From the NCBI RefSeq assembly GCF_014879935.1, contig NZ_JACSRD010000160.1, forward strand, positions 42,906-106,905: a stretch of 64,000 nt of DNA, in the 5' to 3' direction. Shown one piece after another: positions 33,841 to 44,270 of this stretch. The translations under genes and the position numbers were made by a program. Origin of the DNA: Prosthecobacter sp. Its GTDB lineage: Bacteria > Verrucomicrobiota > Verrucomicrobiia > Verrucomicrobiales > Verrucomicrobiaceae. Below the pieces are notes generated by a model. It saw only the letters and a list, made by a program, of their open reading frames with translations, ran no database searches and was not told the origin of the DNA. The stretch's first letter is position 1; each line of letters begins with the position of its first letter.

Positions 33841-35460
33841 CTACTTCGCAGTTGGCTTCGTGAACTCCTCTCCAGTCAGTTTGCCGTCGCCATTGTGGTC
33901 GAAGCGCTTGAAACGGGCTTCGAGGTCATCCTGGCCTTTGAGTCCGGCTTTGTATTCATCGAGCGTGAGCTGCTCATCGTGATTCGCGTCCCAGCGGGCA
34001 AAGGCCTGGGCACGCTGCTCGGGCGTGGTGCGCTGGGTGGTGGTTGGCTTGGTCGTTTTGGGTTCGGCGGTCGCGTGGTCTTGGCTCACGCAGGCGGGAT
34101 CGGGCGACTTGGGCAGTGTAGCGATCCAGTCGAGCAATTGCGCTTTCATACGGGCCACGGTTTCGGCGTTGTCCTGGCTGAGATTGCTCGTCTCAGCGCG
34201 ATCTTTGGCGAGGTCGTAGAGTTCAAGACGCTGGCCTGACTCGTCCATCAGGAGTTTCCAGTCTCCATCACGCATGGCCCAGGCAGGCCAGGCGTCGCCG
34301 CGCTTGGCGACGACATAGTGTTTCCAAAAAAGCGGCTTCGAGCGGCGGATGGGCTTGCCATGGAAGGACGCGAGCAGGTTCTCGCCGTCGCCCTGGTAGT
34401 CGGCAGGGAGCTTCAAACCTGCGGCGGCGCAGAGCGTTGGCAGGAGATCGACGGCAGAAAAGGCCGTCGTATCGTTCTTTATCCCCGCAGGGATGTGGCC
34501 GGGCCAGCGCACGATGAACGGAGTGCGCACGCCGCCCTCGTAGAGGGTGCCCTTGCGACCACGCAATCCGCCCGCTGAGCCGACGCTGTGGAAGACATCG
34601 AAGCCCTTTTTCATATCGCCATCATCCGGCCCCGGCGTGCGGTCTCCAGCGGCCACTGGCGCTCCCGCAGGGCCGTTGTCGCTGGAGAAGAGCACGATGG
34701 TGTTCTGATCGATGCCGGTGATCTTCAAGGCATCCAGCACACGACCGACATTCAGGTCGGCTTCACGCAAGACCGCTGCATAGACCTGCTGGCGTGGGTC
34801 CAAATCCTTGAACTGCTCCATCGACTCCTGCGTGGGAAAATGCCGTGTGTGTGACTCGTGGAGCCACACATTCATGAAGAAGGGCTGCTTGTTTTTCATC
34901 CGCTCGATGGCCTCCGCCGCCTCAATGCCGATCTTGTGCTGATCAATGCCAGGCCCCGGTCCGTGATAGACCTTGGATTCGTCGATCCCGTAGGCGGCCA
35001 TCTCCGGCGCATCGGGAGCGAGCCGTGGATCAGCCCCCATGTGCCACTTTCCAAAGTGGGCAGTGTGGTAGCCGGCGGCTTTCAGGAAGCGGGGCAGCAT
35101 CGGTGCCCTGGGATCGAGCCAATCTGGCATCGTACCCGACTGCTTCGGGCCGAGGGTCTGCGAGTTGAAGACGTTGTTGATGCCATAGCGTGAGGGGAAG
35201 CGTCCTGTCATCGTGGCCACGCGGCTTGGCGAGCACACGGGACTGAGCACGTTGAACTGCGCGAAGTCGATGCCCTCGCTGGCCATGCGATCAATGTTCG
35301 GCGTCTTCACCCAAGGCTCCGCATGGTGACACGAGACATCTCCCCAGCCGAGGTCATCGGCATAGATGAAGATGATGTTCGGCTTGGAGGCATCCGCAGC
35401 GTGAACGGCGGCGAATGCAGCGAGCGACAAAGTGGAAAGCAGGGCGCAAAGTTTCATCAT
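33841..35460 (-). CDS. Secreted sulfatase with C-terminal EF-hand pair
   Basis: The 539-residue protein has a signal peptide (MMKLCALLSTLSLAAFAAVHA), metal ligands DD at 35-36 and the maturation site CSPSR at 76-80 with Cys76 becoming formylglycine. The sulfatase domain runs to about residue 450. A Thr/Pro/Lys linker leads to two EF-hands, DANHDEQLTLDEY and DHNGDGKLTGEEF (about 490-535), with full calcium ligands. The second domain is an unusual but recurring addition in verrucomicrobial sulfatases. It lies 41 bp after the giant protease gene and is probably co-transcribed. Confidence 0.9.
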   Translation of the reverse strand: MMKLCALLSTLSLAAFAAVHAADASKPNIIFIYADDLGWGDVSCHHAEPWVKTPNIDRMASEGIDFAQFNVLSPVCSPSRVATMTGRFPSRYGINNVFNSQTLGPKQSGTMPDWLDPRAPMLPRFLKAAGYHTAHFGKWHMGADPRLAPDAPEMAAYGIDESKVYHGPGPGIDQHKIGIEAAEAIERMKNKQPFFMNVWLHESHTRHFPTQESMEQFKDLDPRQQVYAAVLREADLNVGRVLDALKITGIDQNTIVLFSSDNGPAGAPVAAGDRTPGPDDGDMKKGFDVFHSVGSAGGLRGRKGTLYEGGVRTPFIVRWPGHIPAGIKNDTTAFSAVDLLPTLCAAAGLKLPADYQGDGENLLASFHGKPIRRSKPLFWKHYVVAKRGDAWPAWAMRDGDWKLLMDESGQRLELYDLAKDRAETSNLSQDNAETVARMKAQLLDWIATLPKSPDPACVSQDHATAEPKTTKPTTTQRTTPEQRAQAFARWDANHDEQLTLDEYKAGLKGQDDLEARFKRFDHNGDGKLTGEEFTKPTAK

Positions 35461-35501
35461 GGCTTGGGTGGATGTTATCGCAGATTCAGTCTGACGCTCT
35501 G

Positions 35502-38500
35502 TCACTGCGAGATGACTTTGAGCCGGACGAACCTTCGATTGCCTCCGCTCGGGAAGGTGTAGGTGACGTTGTTGCCGGTGATCGCCACGTTTCCTCCGAG
35601 TGACTCGGTGGTCCACGCGCCGGTGAGGGAGGTGGAGGTTTCGATGACGAAATCGGTGCCATACACGCCGAGGTAGGTGCCGGATTTGGTCCAGGTGATG
35701 CTGAGCGTGCCGCTGGTGTTGGTGATGCCGGGCAAGACGGTCTGGCCAGTGGTGTTGCTGGTGCCGCCGAGGAAGTATTCGATGCCGTCAGGGACGCCGT
35801 CGTTGTCGTGGTCGGCGGTGATGCTGCCGCTGGTGCCGTTGAGGCTCTGCCAGGTAGTGAAGGGATGTGTGAGGATGATCTCGAGGTCGGTGCCGGTGAT
35901 GGTCAGGGCGGCGTTGAAGCCGCCGAGAGTGCCGGTGAGCTTGGTGCCGTCCAAGGTGCCGCTGATGCCGGTGGCGGTGATGAGCTTGTAAGTGCCTGCG
36001 GTGAGTCCGCTGAGGCCGGTGAAGGCGAAATCGTCGAAGCCGAGGGTGCCGCTGCCGAAGGTGAAGGTGCCGCCGACGGTGATCTTGTCGCTGGCGGCGG
36101 GAGCGCCGAGTTCGAAGACGAGCTTGCCGCTGCCGGTGGTCATATTGGTGACGTTGAGCCCACCACCGATGGCCAGCGTGCCTGCGGAACCCGTGGTGGA
36201 GCCGGGAGCGATGCGGCCGGAGGCATTGACGGTGACGGAACCGCCGATAATGCCATCGCCAGCGAGTGTGGCGGCGTTCACGGTGACAGCGCTGCTGCTG
36301 TGCAAGGAGCCGGGGGCATTGATGCGCAAAGTGCCTGCGTTCAGCGTGGTGGCCCCGGTGAAGGTGTTGGGGCCCGTGAGTGTCCAGGTGCCGTTTTCGA
36401 TCTTGCGCAAAGCGACCGTGCCACCTGTCAGCGTGCCATCGCTGATGGGGCCTTCGACCTGGCCGGTGCCAGTTGCGCCCCCAATGACGAAGGTTCGCGC
36501 AGCGGCCGTGTCATTGGTGATGGTTCCCGCGAGACGAAGACTGCCTGCGATGGTGGACACACGGCCTTCGGCGTTTCCTCCGCTCGTGAGCACGATGTTG
36601 CCACGCAGGATGTTGTCGCCTGCCTCATTGAAGATGGCTCCGGCGGCATTGCCGATCTTGAAAATGAAGCCTGCGGGCACATCAACCGCTCCGCTGCTGC
36701 CATCGAGCCTGAGCTGCGGATTACCCGCAGCGGCGTTGGTGAGGATAATGTTCTTCGTGGAGAAGGTGGAGCCGAGCGCACCGCTGTTCGTGATGCGCAG
36801 AGCACCTGAGTTCACTGTCACAGCACCGGTGAAGCTGTTGTAGCCACTGAGCACGACGGTGCCGTTGTTGATGGGGCAATCAATGGTGACGCCGCCGCTG
36901 CCGCTGATGGCATTGGGCACGAGCAGCGTGCCAGTGCGGTCAAAGCGCAGCGTGGCATTATTCTCCACCGCGCCAGCAGGCAAGGAGCCGGTGGCTCCGT
37001 CATCACCGATCTGCAAGATGCCGCCGCTGATGGTGGTGATGCCCGTGTAGTCGTTTGCGCCGCTGAGGATGAGTTTGCTCGTGCCTGTTTTGATGAGGTT
37101 CCCAGCTCCGCTGATGATGCCGCTGAAGCTGAACGTGGCGGTGCCTGCACCCTGGAAGATGGTGCTGTCCTCCATCGTCACGGGGGCGCTGACGTTCCAG
37201 ATGAAACCCGTGCCGTTGGTAGCGCTGAGATTGACCACGGGATCAAGCAGCGACTCGCGGCGGAGGATCAAGGCATTGCCAGCGAGTGTCATCGTGGTGC
37301 TGCCGCTGGTGGGGCCTGTGCCGCCGAGGGTGAGCACGTTCAGCGCGTGACCGCCTACGGTGTCGTTATTCGACGTGACCGTGCCTGCGGCCAGTGTCTG
37401 ACCCGTGAAGAACGCGATGGTGGAAAAGCGACTGCTCGGTGGTGGCACACCGCCGGTCCAATTCGATCCGCTGCTCCAGTTCAGCGTGCCAGCAGCCGTG
37501 GCGTTCCAGACAGTGGTGGTCGGTGCCGCGCCATCGACGATCACGGTGAAGCTCGTGTTGCCCGTCAGCGAGCCATCGCTGGCAGTGAGGGTGATGACGC
37601 TGCTGCCGGACTGGCCTGCGGCGGGCGTGAGCGAGACCGTGCGCTCGCCACCGCGCAAAACCGTGCCGCCGAGGTTGTCGAAAACGCCCGCGCAGAGCGT
37701 GGTGTCCACGCGACTCGACACCGCCATGCCGATATCGTGCGTGGTGCCGGTGAAGGCGACGGTTTGCTCCGTGCCGACGGCCTGCCACGCACCAGCGACT
37801 CCGTCATTGTCGGTGGCAAAGTAAGCCGAATAGCCGCTGCCGCTGCGCACGAGTCGCAGCCAGCAAGGTGCGCTCGCGAGCGGCAAGGTGGCCGTGACCA
37901 CGGCATCCGTGGCGGCAGTGGCGCGCTGCACAAAGCTCACGCCATCACTGCCGGTGACACGCACACTCACGAAACGTGCGGTCGCAGCAGTGGACTCGCG
38001 CATCATGAGGCCCGCTTCGGCATTGGAGGCGGTGTGATCCACAGACACGACACGCGCGATGATCTCGCCATCGCCGGTGAAGCTCTGCCGCACCCAGCGG
38101 AAGGCATCGCCCGCAGCCGGGCCGATGCCTGCTGCGCCCGCGCCATTGACGATGTAGGTGCCGCGGCTCTCCGTGAGACTGCCTGTGGTGGTGACGGTGC
38201 CGATGTCGGTGTTCGTCCACGCCGCCGGAGCTGCGCCGACGGTGATGTTCGCGTTCGGGATGATGGCCTGATTGGAAGAAACCGCCGTGAGCGTGAGACT
38301 CCGCGCCTCCGTCTCCGCATCGGACAAACGCACCGAAACCGGCGAGGACGAGGCATTCACCGGCATATAACGATCCGGGACAGCGGCGATGGACGGCGCT
38401 TGATTCGTGCCCGTGACGGTGAGGGTTAGATTGTTGCCGATCACGCTCAGGCCGTGGTAGTGCCGTGCTCCCATGCGCGAGCGATTGTAGATTTCCGTGC

Positions 38501-41500
38501 GGGTGGAGAGCCCGCTCTGGAACAACACCTCGTCCATCATGCCATCGAACCAGCGGTCCACGTTGGCTGTGGTGCTGGCGTGGCCTCCAGCGACCAAAGC
38601 AGTGGCTTGGTTCACGTTCATCGTCACCGCCGTCACACTGCCGCGCAGGAACTGGCCGACGTAGAGGTAAAAGGTGCCGGTGTTCGTCGCGGTGCGATCA
38701 TAGCTGAGCGTGATGTGCTGCCACTGGCCGGATGGGATGTCGGAGGCCACGATTTCTTTCTCCAAGCCGCCAGCGCCCCACTTTTGGAGCTTCAGCACAT
38801 CGCCGCCCGAAGCAAAGAACAGCTCCAGCTCGTTCTCGGTGCCATGACCATCGCCATCACCGAGATGGAAGACAAAATCCTCGGTGTCCGTGCCGCCACG
38901 CTTCACCCAGGCGGAGAAGGTCCAGTCGGCGTCGTTGAGATTGTGATCCGAGGTGGTCAGCGTGCGCCGCAGCCGCGCACCGCCCGCTCCGCTCTGGGCC
39001 AGCACGAGAGCGTTGGCCGATTGCGGCGAGAGCACGGGTGGCACGCTGGCATCGTAGGCGTAGGTGCCGCCATTGATGGATTGCAGCGTGCCGGTGCGGT
39101 TGAAGTTCGACTGGTCCGTGCTCAAGGCGTCTCCGTGCGTGTCCGGCGGCTCGAAGTCGTAGAGGAAGCGGAAGTTTGACCCGAGCGACTGATCGCGAAC
39201 GACGAGACGATAGTTGGTCGTGCCGTTGAAGTTCGGATTCGGTGTGAAGCGGGCGGTGTAGCCGTCCGGAAGCAGTGTCATCTTGCCGTTGCGCACCCGA
39301 TCCACCTCAAAGAAGAGCTGCTCATCCGGCGTGATGTCATCTGTGACGAAGGCACGCAAATCGATGTCCACGGGCGTGTTCTCTGCTGTGGTGGGCGTCG
39401 TCACCGCGAGCACGGGTTTCGCATTCACCGTGACGGGCCACACATAGCTGCCGGAGTTCCCCTCCGGATCGGTGGCTGTGATGGTGATGTCCACCGCGCC
39501 GCTCACCGTGCTGCCCGCTGATGCGGTGATGGTGCGCACCGTGCCAGACGTGCCGAAAGTGATGCTCGCATCCGGAATGATGACCTGGTTGGACGAGACA
39601 CCGATCAAGGTTAGCGAGGTCAGCGCGGTGTCCGCATCCGCCAGCGGCAGCGGAATCGCGCCCGTGCTTGATCCTTGATCCGTGAGGCCCGGTTTCATCG
39701 CAGCGGTGAAGACAGGCGCTCCGGGCGGTGCGAGGAAATTTTTGCCCTGCTGGCTTGGACCGACCGTCACCGGATTCGCAAAGCCGCTCGTCACTAAGCT
39801 CGCGCCCGTCTTTGTCGCCGTGAGCGTGTAGCTGCCCGCTGCGAGGCTCGTGATCGCGTAGTAGCCATCGCCATCCGTCGTGGCGCTCTGCGTGGGTGAT
39901 GCACGCACGACGACACCCTGCATCGGCACCCCGAGAGTCGTGCTCACCACGCCCTGGATGAAAAAAGTGCTGCTGGTGCCCACCTGCACGAGGAGCGGCG
40001 CGGTCGTCGTGAGGCCCTTCATGTCCGAGACGATGCAGCGCACCGTTTTGAGTCCGGCGGTGCTCCAGCTCTTGCTGGCGGTGGAGCTGTTGTTGGCCGT
40101 GGTCGTGCCATCACCCCAGTCCCAGAAATAGGCCAGCGTGTCGCCATTCGGATCACTCGCGGTCGCGGTGAAGGTCACGCTCGCGTTCACGGCCGGATTC
40201 GCGTTCGAGGAGCCGAGCGTCACAGTCGGCTTCGCATTGCCGACAAAGGTGCCGCGGTTCACCGTCACATCCATCCAGTCCACACCATCCCCATCCGTGC
40301 CTCGCGCCACTGGCGTGATATGAATGCCCGCCGCCGTATCGGAGAAGGTCTTGCCCATCGGCAGCACCGCATCGTCCTTCTGAAAGGTGTCTGGAGCCAT
40401 GTCGAGCAGCAGCGGCTGCTGATAGCCGCCATTGATGTCCGCCCAGTTCACCAGGACGCCATCGCGCAGGCCAAAACTCGTGCCAAAGAGCTGCCGATAC
40501 TCCACCCAGTAGTCGTCCGTGCTGCCTGCACGATCCACCGCGAGCGCACGCTTGTTGCCATCCGCCTGCACCTTGTCCATCGCACGGATTCGCGAGGTCG
40601 TGCTGCTATCCGTGGTGATTTTGATCACATCGGTCATCGGAATCCAGTCGAGGAACTGTTTCGGCATCGCGCCGAAGTGACGAAGAGAAGCCGATGCGCT
40701 GCCCACGCCCATCATGTCGAATACATTGCCATAATCCCAAACCTCCCCCGGGCCGATCACGCTGCCATCGTCCGTGTCCCAGGCGCCGGAGTGTGGAAGG
40801 CCAAAGTTATGCCCCAGCTCGTGGCCGGTGGTTTTGAGGTTCCACTGCGTGTTATACACCCATGCACCGCGGGCACCCACATTCGCCATGCCCGAGGTGG
40901 CCGGCACGACCGGAGTCGCCCCCATGACGACGACTTCATGCGTGTAGTTCAGGTAATTGTAGCCCGCCGCTGCCGCTGCCGCACGAGCATCCGTCAGCAC
41001 GCGGCTGAACTTCGTGTGGCTCGCATAAGCCGATGAGTTATTCGGCATCCGCACCGTCGGTGTGATCGCCGAGCCTTGTCCCAGCAGCGCAAAGGACGTC
41101 TTGCCCGAGGACATGGCCGCGTAGTGCGTGTTCATGTCCGCGATGAGCTGCTCCAGCGTGGCATCGCTCACCACCTGACCTTGGAAGTCCGGAAAATCCA
41201 CGCGGATGAGCAGCAGCGTCTTCGGTCCCTCCGTCCACGGACTCGCCATCACCACCCCATCGAAGTCCGTGCCATCACTCGCCGGAGCGGCGGACTGCTC
41301 ACCGCTCTCCGCATCAATCATCGCCGCCACCGCTTGGCGTTCGTTCCGGTAACGAGTCATGCGCTGGTCATCCCAAGCGATCACCACTTCATCACCCACG
41401 CTGCTTTGATTCGTATCGCCGATCAAATCAGGGCCGCCCTCGATCTTGCCGCCATTAGCGATCCATTCCGCCACCTCCACCGGCTCCAACACACGCCCCG

Positions 41501-42191
41501 GCAAATCCGCGAGTGCTAGTTTCCCATCCAACGCCACACCATGGATCGCGATGTTGTCCCGAGTCGGCATCGCCCCACGACGACCAAACGTGTGCGCCTC
41601 AAACACCCGCCCATCCCGCAAAGTCGCCGTGCGCGAGATTTGGCAGCCGCCATCGCTCGAAGTCGTCGCCTGCACCAGCAGATCGCCCCGCGACTCGATT
41701 CGCTGCTCCAGCAAGGCCACAACACTTGCTGGTAACCTCTGCCGCACCGATTCCGGCACCGCCAGCTCCAGTGCCCGGCGTGGATTCTTGTCGATGAGGT
41801 CCAGCATCTCGCTCCGACGCTGCAAAGCCAATTCCACGCCCTTTTCCACATCCGCGCCCGTGGCGGCAAAATGCTCCGTCCAGCGGCGAAACTCCTCAAA
41901 AGCCGTTTCTGCCACCGGCTTCTGCCAAAACCGGTCCACCCGCTCCGGCAACCGCAAATCATCCAGCCCCGTCAACGGCCTCTTCAGCCTCCCAGAAGCC
42001 GCCCAGGCCAAACGGGGCTGAGCAGTTGCGTGCTCCCGCACCGATGCAGCCGTTGGCGGCTTCGGCGAAACCGCCACTTTTTTCACGACATCCGTCTGTG
42101 ACCGAATCGGCGCTTCAGAAGGCCAGACCAGCAACCCGACAAGCAGGCATGCAGCCAGCGCTGCGATGAGTGGAGTAAAATGCTTTATCAT
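35502..42191 (-). CDS. Giant secreted zinc metalloprotease with beta-repeat and LamG regions
   Basis: Started at the ATG complementary to 42189-42191 (a GTG at 42203 is an alternative), the 2229-residue protein has an N-terminal membrane/signal helix, a propeptide-like region, and a metzincin-type zinc motif HELGHNFGLPH (His457, Glu458, His461, His467). Then come a PKD domain (about 675-765, AYFWDWGDGTTT), a carboxypeptidase-regulatory fold (about 785-850), Ig/cadherin-like domains, LamG (about 1070-1240), a long Gly/Ser/Thr region of autotransporter-associated beta-strand repeats (about 1630-2090), and a final DHDNDGVPDGIEYFLGG surface-protein C-terminus. The C-terminal end probably directs export or surface attachment. 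Sulfatase 2 follows. Confidence 0.85.
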   Translation of the reverse strand: MIKHFTPLIAALAACLLVGLLVWPSEAPIRSQTDVVKKVAVSPKPPTAASVREHATAQPRLAWAASGRLKRPLTGLDDLRLPERVDRFWQKPVAETAFEEFRRWTEHFAATGADVEKGVELALQRRSEMLDLIDKNPRRALELAVPESVRQRLPASVVALLEQRIESRGDLLVQATTSSDGGCQISRTATLRDGRVFEAHTFGRRGAMPTRDNIAIHGVALDGKLALADLPGRVLEPVEVAEWIANGGKIEGGPDLIGDTNQSSVGDEVVIAWDDQRMTRYRNERQAVAAMIDAESGEQSAAPASDGTDFDGVVMASPWTEGPKTLLLIRVDFPDFQGQVVSDATLEQLIADMNTHYAAMSSGKTSFALLGQGSAITPTVRMPNNSSAYASHTKFSRVLTDARAAAAAAGYNYLNYTHEVVVMGATPVVPATSGMANVGARGAWVYNTQWNLKTTGHELGHNFGLPHSGAWDTDDGSVIGPGEVWDYGNVFDMMGVGSASASLRHFGAMPKQFLDWIPMTDVIKITTDSSTTSRIRAMDKVQADGNKRALAVDRAGSTDDYWVEYRQLFGTSFGLRDGVLVNWADINGGYQQPLLLDMAPDTFQKDDAVLPMGKTFSDTAAGIHITPVARGTDGDGVDWMDVTVNRGTFVGNAKPTVTLGSSNANPAVNASVTFTATASDPNGDTLAYFWDWGDGTTTANNSSTASKSWSTAGLKTVRCIVSDMKGLTTTAPLLVQVGTSSTFFIQGVVSTTLGVPMQGVVVRASPTQSATTDGDGYYAITSLAAGSYTLTATKTGASLVTSGFANPVTVGPSQQGKNFLAPPGAPVFTAAMKPGLTDQGSSTGAIPLPLADADTALTSLTLIGVSSNQVIIPDASITFGTSGTVRTITASAGSTVSGAVDITITATDPEGNSGSYVWPVTVNAKPVLAVTTPTTAENTPVDIDLRAFVTDDITPDEQLFFEVDRVRNGKMTLLPDGYTARFTPNPNFNGTTNYRLVVRDQSLGSNFRFLYDFEPPDTHGDALSTDQSNFNRTGTLQSINGGTYAYDASVPPVLSPQSANALVLAQSGAGGARLRRTLTTSDHNLNDADWTFSAWVKRGGTDTEDFVFHLGDGDGHGTENELELFFASGGDVLKLQKWGAGGLEKEIVASDIPSGQWQHITLSYDRTATNTGTFYLYVGQFLRGSVTAVTMNVNQATALVAGGHASTTANVDRWFDGMMDEVLFQSGLSTRTEIYNRSRMGARHYHGLSVIGNNLTLTVTGTNQAPSIAAVPDRYMPVNASSSPVSVRLSDAETEARSLTLTAVSSNQAIIPNANITVGAAPAAWTNTDIGTVTTTGSLTESRGTYIVNGAGAAGIGPAAGDAFRWVRQSFTGDGEIIARVVSVDHTASNAEAGLMMRESTAATARFVSVRVTGSDGVSFVQRATAATDAVVTATLPLASAPCWLRLVRSGSGYSAYFATDNDGVAGAWQAVGTEQTVAFTGTTHDIGMAVSSRVDTTLCAGVFDNLGGTVLRGGERTVSLTPAAGQSGSSVITLTASDGSLTGNTSFTVIVDGAAPTTTVWNATAAGTLNWSSGSNWTGGVPPPSSRFSTIAFFTGQTLAAGTVTSNNDTVGGHALNVLTLGGTGPTSGSTTMTLAGNALILRRESLLDPVVNLSATNGTGFIWNVSAPVTMEDSTIFQGAGTATFSFSGIISGAGNLIKTGTSKLILSGANDYTGITTISGGILQIGDDGATGSLPAGAVENNATLRFDRTGTLLVPNAISGSGGVTIDCPINNGTVVLSGYNSFTGAVTVNSGALRITNSGALGSTFSTKNIILTNAAAGNPQLRLDGSSGAVDVPAGFIFKIGNAAGAIFNEAGDNILRGNIVLTSGGNAEGRVSTIAGSLRLAGTITNDTAAARTFVIGGATGTGQVEGPISDGTLTGGTVALRKIENGTWTLTGPNTFTGATTLNAGTLRINAPGSLHSSSAVTVNAATLAGDGIIGGSVTVNASGRIAPGSTTGSAGTLAIGGGLNVTNMTTGSGKLVFELGAPAASDKITVGGTFTFGSGTLGFDDFAFTGLSGLTAGTYKLITATGISGTLDGTKLTGTLGGFNAALTITGTDLEIILTHPFTTWQSLNGTSGSITADHDNDGVPDGIEYFLGGTSNTTGQTVLPGITNTSGTLSITWTKSGTYLGVYGTDFVIETSTSLTGAWTTESLGGNVAITGNNVTYTFPSGGNRRFVRLKVISQ

Positions 42192-42338
42192 GGTTCTAAA
42201 CACTCATCGTGAGGCAAACAGCTCCATTTGACCCCTCACGAAAATACGGGAGGTGGGCAGGATCATCGGGAGATGCTAGCCTGGAGGTCAAGATACTCAT
42301 CGGTCCATCAGCCCGAACGTCCTCCGACTCATCCGCTT

Positions 42339-44270
42339 GTGAAAATCGTCACCCTGCTCGCAGCCAGCCTGCTCGCCCAGTCCACGGCTCCGTGGGCCGA
42401 GCATCTGGCATTTTGGTCACGGGCAGAGCTTGAACAAATGCGCCAGCGCATGGCAGCCATCGAGGCGGAGCTGAAAACATTGCCTGAGGCACGCATGGCG
42501 CACACGTCCAGCCGCAGAGGCTTCCAAAGCAGCCGGGTGGATGATGACGAGGCCCTGTGGGTCGAGGTGGTGCTGCCGGAGAAGCCTTTGGTGGATGCGA
42601 TCGCGCTCATCCCGGTGCCTGCGCTCAAGGACGATGGCCATGGCACTTCCTTTGGTTTCCCTTTGCGCTATCGGATGGAGGTCACGGACGCTGCGGGCCA
42701 GTCCCAGATCATTCATGAATCTGCGGCCGATGTTCCCAATCCTGATGGCTTTCCGGTGTTGGTGCAGATCAAGCCCATCCAAGCACAGCGAATCCGTGTC
42801 ACGGCCACCAAGCCTTGGCAGAGAAGTGAGCTGCGAGTGTTCGTGCTGTCTGAGTTGATGGTCTTCTCAGGCACAAGGAACGTGGCTCTCGGAGCTGAGG
42901 TCGTGGCACCGCGAAGCCGCATCCAGCCGCCGGCCTGGAGCGTCGAGAACCTTACAGATCACATTACGCCACTGGATTTGCCGTTGGCACCAGGAGTTCC
43001 ACGCATCAAAGGCTTTCACAGTGCGCTGGCCGCCTCAGGACGGGATCAGAAGCAGGTCGGCATCATTTTACCACAAACGGTGGAGTTGGATGAGATCACA
43101 CTGGTGCCCATGCCTCGCCGGGAGCTGGCAACCTGGGGCACCTACGGGTTCCCGGAGCGCTTTCGTCTGGAAGTCTCTGCCAGCGAGGACTTCAGTGAGG
43201 CGAAGGTCATTGCCGACTTCAAGGACAGCAGCTTTACCACCCCAGGCATGAACCTGGTGAGCTTCCCCCTGCGGAAGCAGCCTGTGCGGGCCATTCGTCT
43301 GACGACCTATTCACTTTGGCAGCGCTCAGGTGACTTCCTGCTGGCGCTGTCGGAGATCATGGCCTTTGCCGGAGGTGAGAACGTCGCTCTGAAGGCCAGG
43401 GCCTTCGCCAGCGACCAGCTCGATGATCCTGCTTACAGCGTTGACGCACTCACGGATGGCAATGCCAACATCGGAACGCTGCTGCCATTGCCACAATGGC
43501 TCACCCAGCTTCAGCATCGTCAATCCCTCCAGCGTGAGCTTGCCGACCTCAGCGCCCGATTCGCCGCCCTGCGAGCCAACAGCCAGGACCAACTGGTGCA
43601 AGGCAGCATCGCCACTGGCACCTTGCTGATCGGCGGGTTCATCTGGGGACTCATTCACCATCGCCGCGTGCGCCGCCGGGATGCCGAGCGCCTCCGCGAG
43701 CGCCTCGCCCGAGATTTGCATGACGAAATCGGCTCCAATCTCGGCAGCATCGCCCTCATCTCCGCCTACGCATCGCAGGATGATGCCACGCCGGAGAGCA
43801 TGCGTGCCGACCTCGTCGAGGTCCAGACCATCGCCCGCGAGAGCGCCGACTCCATGCGCGACATGGTCCGCCTCATCAGCCGCCGCAGTGATCGCGAGTC
43901 CGAGGAGTGGAGCGCCGTCGTGCAGGGGCTCGCCCGACGCCTGCTGCGTGGCATCGACTTGGACATCCAGCTCGATGCCGACAGCCCCAGCCTCGAGACC
44001 CGGCGTGAGCTGTATCTCTTCATCAAAGAAGTGCTCCACAACATCGCCGCGCACTCCCGCGCCACCCGTGTCCGCCTCCACACCCGGCGAACTCGCGACC
44101 GAATGACCATCGAGATCAGCGATGACGGCATCGGCTTCGATCCAGCAGGCCCATCGACCGGTCACGGCCTTTCCAATCTGCGTGAACGCGCCGCCACGCT
44201 GCATGGCGAACTCCACATCCAAAGCCAGCCCGGCCAAGGAACCCGCATCACCCTCACCCTGCCCGAATGA
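42339..44270 (+). CDS. Histidine kinase with tandem discoidin-like sensor domains
   Basis: From the GTG at 42339 (which gives a clean signal peptide MKIVTLLAASLLAQSTAPWA) the protein has 643 residues. Two F5/8-type-C-like repeats (about 65-185 and 225-355) share GFPxRxR(L/M)EV and WQRSxxxxxLSE(L/I)M(V/A)F(S/A)G features; this fold binds glycans or other ligands. One membrane helix (about 423-441) leads to a HisKA_3 kinase: RDLHDEIGSNLGSIAL with phospho-His461, then HATPase with FIKEVLHNIAAHSRAT and DDGIGFDP. The stop overlaps the regulator start by ATGA. It lies divergent from the giant protease, a possible target. Confidence 0.87.
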   Translation: MKIVTLLAASLLAQSTAPWAEHLAFWSRAELEQMRQRMAAIEAELKTLPEARMAHTSSRRGFQSSRVDDDEALWVEVVLPEKPLVDAIALIPVPALKDDGHGTSFGFPLRYRMEVTDAAGQSQIIHESAADVPNPDGFPVLVQIKPIQAQRIRVTATKPWQRSELRVFVLSELMVFSGTRNVALGAEVVAPRSRIQPPAWSVENLTDHITPLDLPLAPGVPRIKGFHSALAASGRDQKQVGIILPQTVELDEITLVPMPRRELATWGTYGFPERFRLEVSASEDFSEAKVIADFKDSSFTTPGMNLVSFPLRKQPVRAIRLTTYSLWQRSGDFLLALSEIMAFAGGENVALKARAFASDQLDDPAYSVDALTDGNANIGTLLPLPQWLTQLQHRQSLQRELADLSARFAALRANSQDQLVQGSIATGTLLIGGFIWGLIHHRRVRRRDAERLRERLARDLHDEIGSNLGSIALISAYASQDDATPESMRADLVEVQTIARESADSMRDMVRLISRRSDRESEEWSAVVQGLARRLLRGIDLDIQLDADSPSLETRRELYLFIKEVLHNIAAHSRATRVRLHTRRTRDRMTIEISDDGIGFDPAGPSTGHGLSNLRERAATLHGELHIQSQPGQGTRITLTLPE

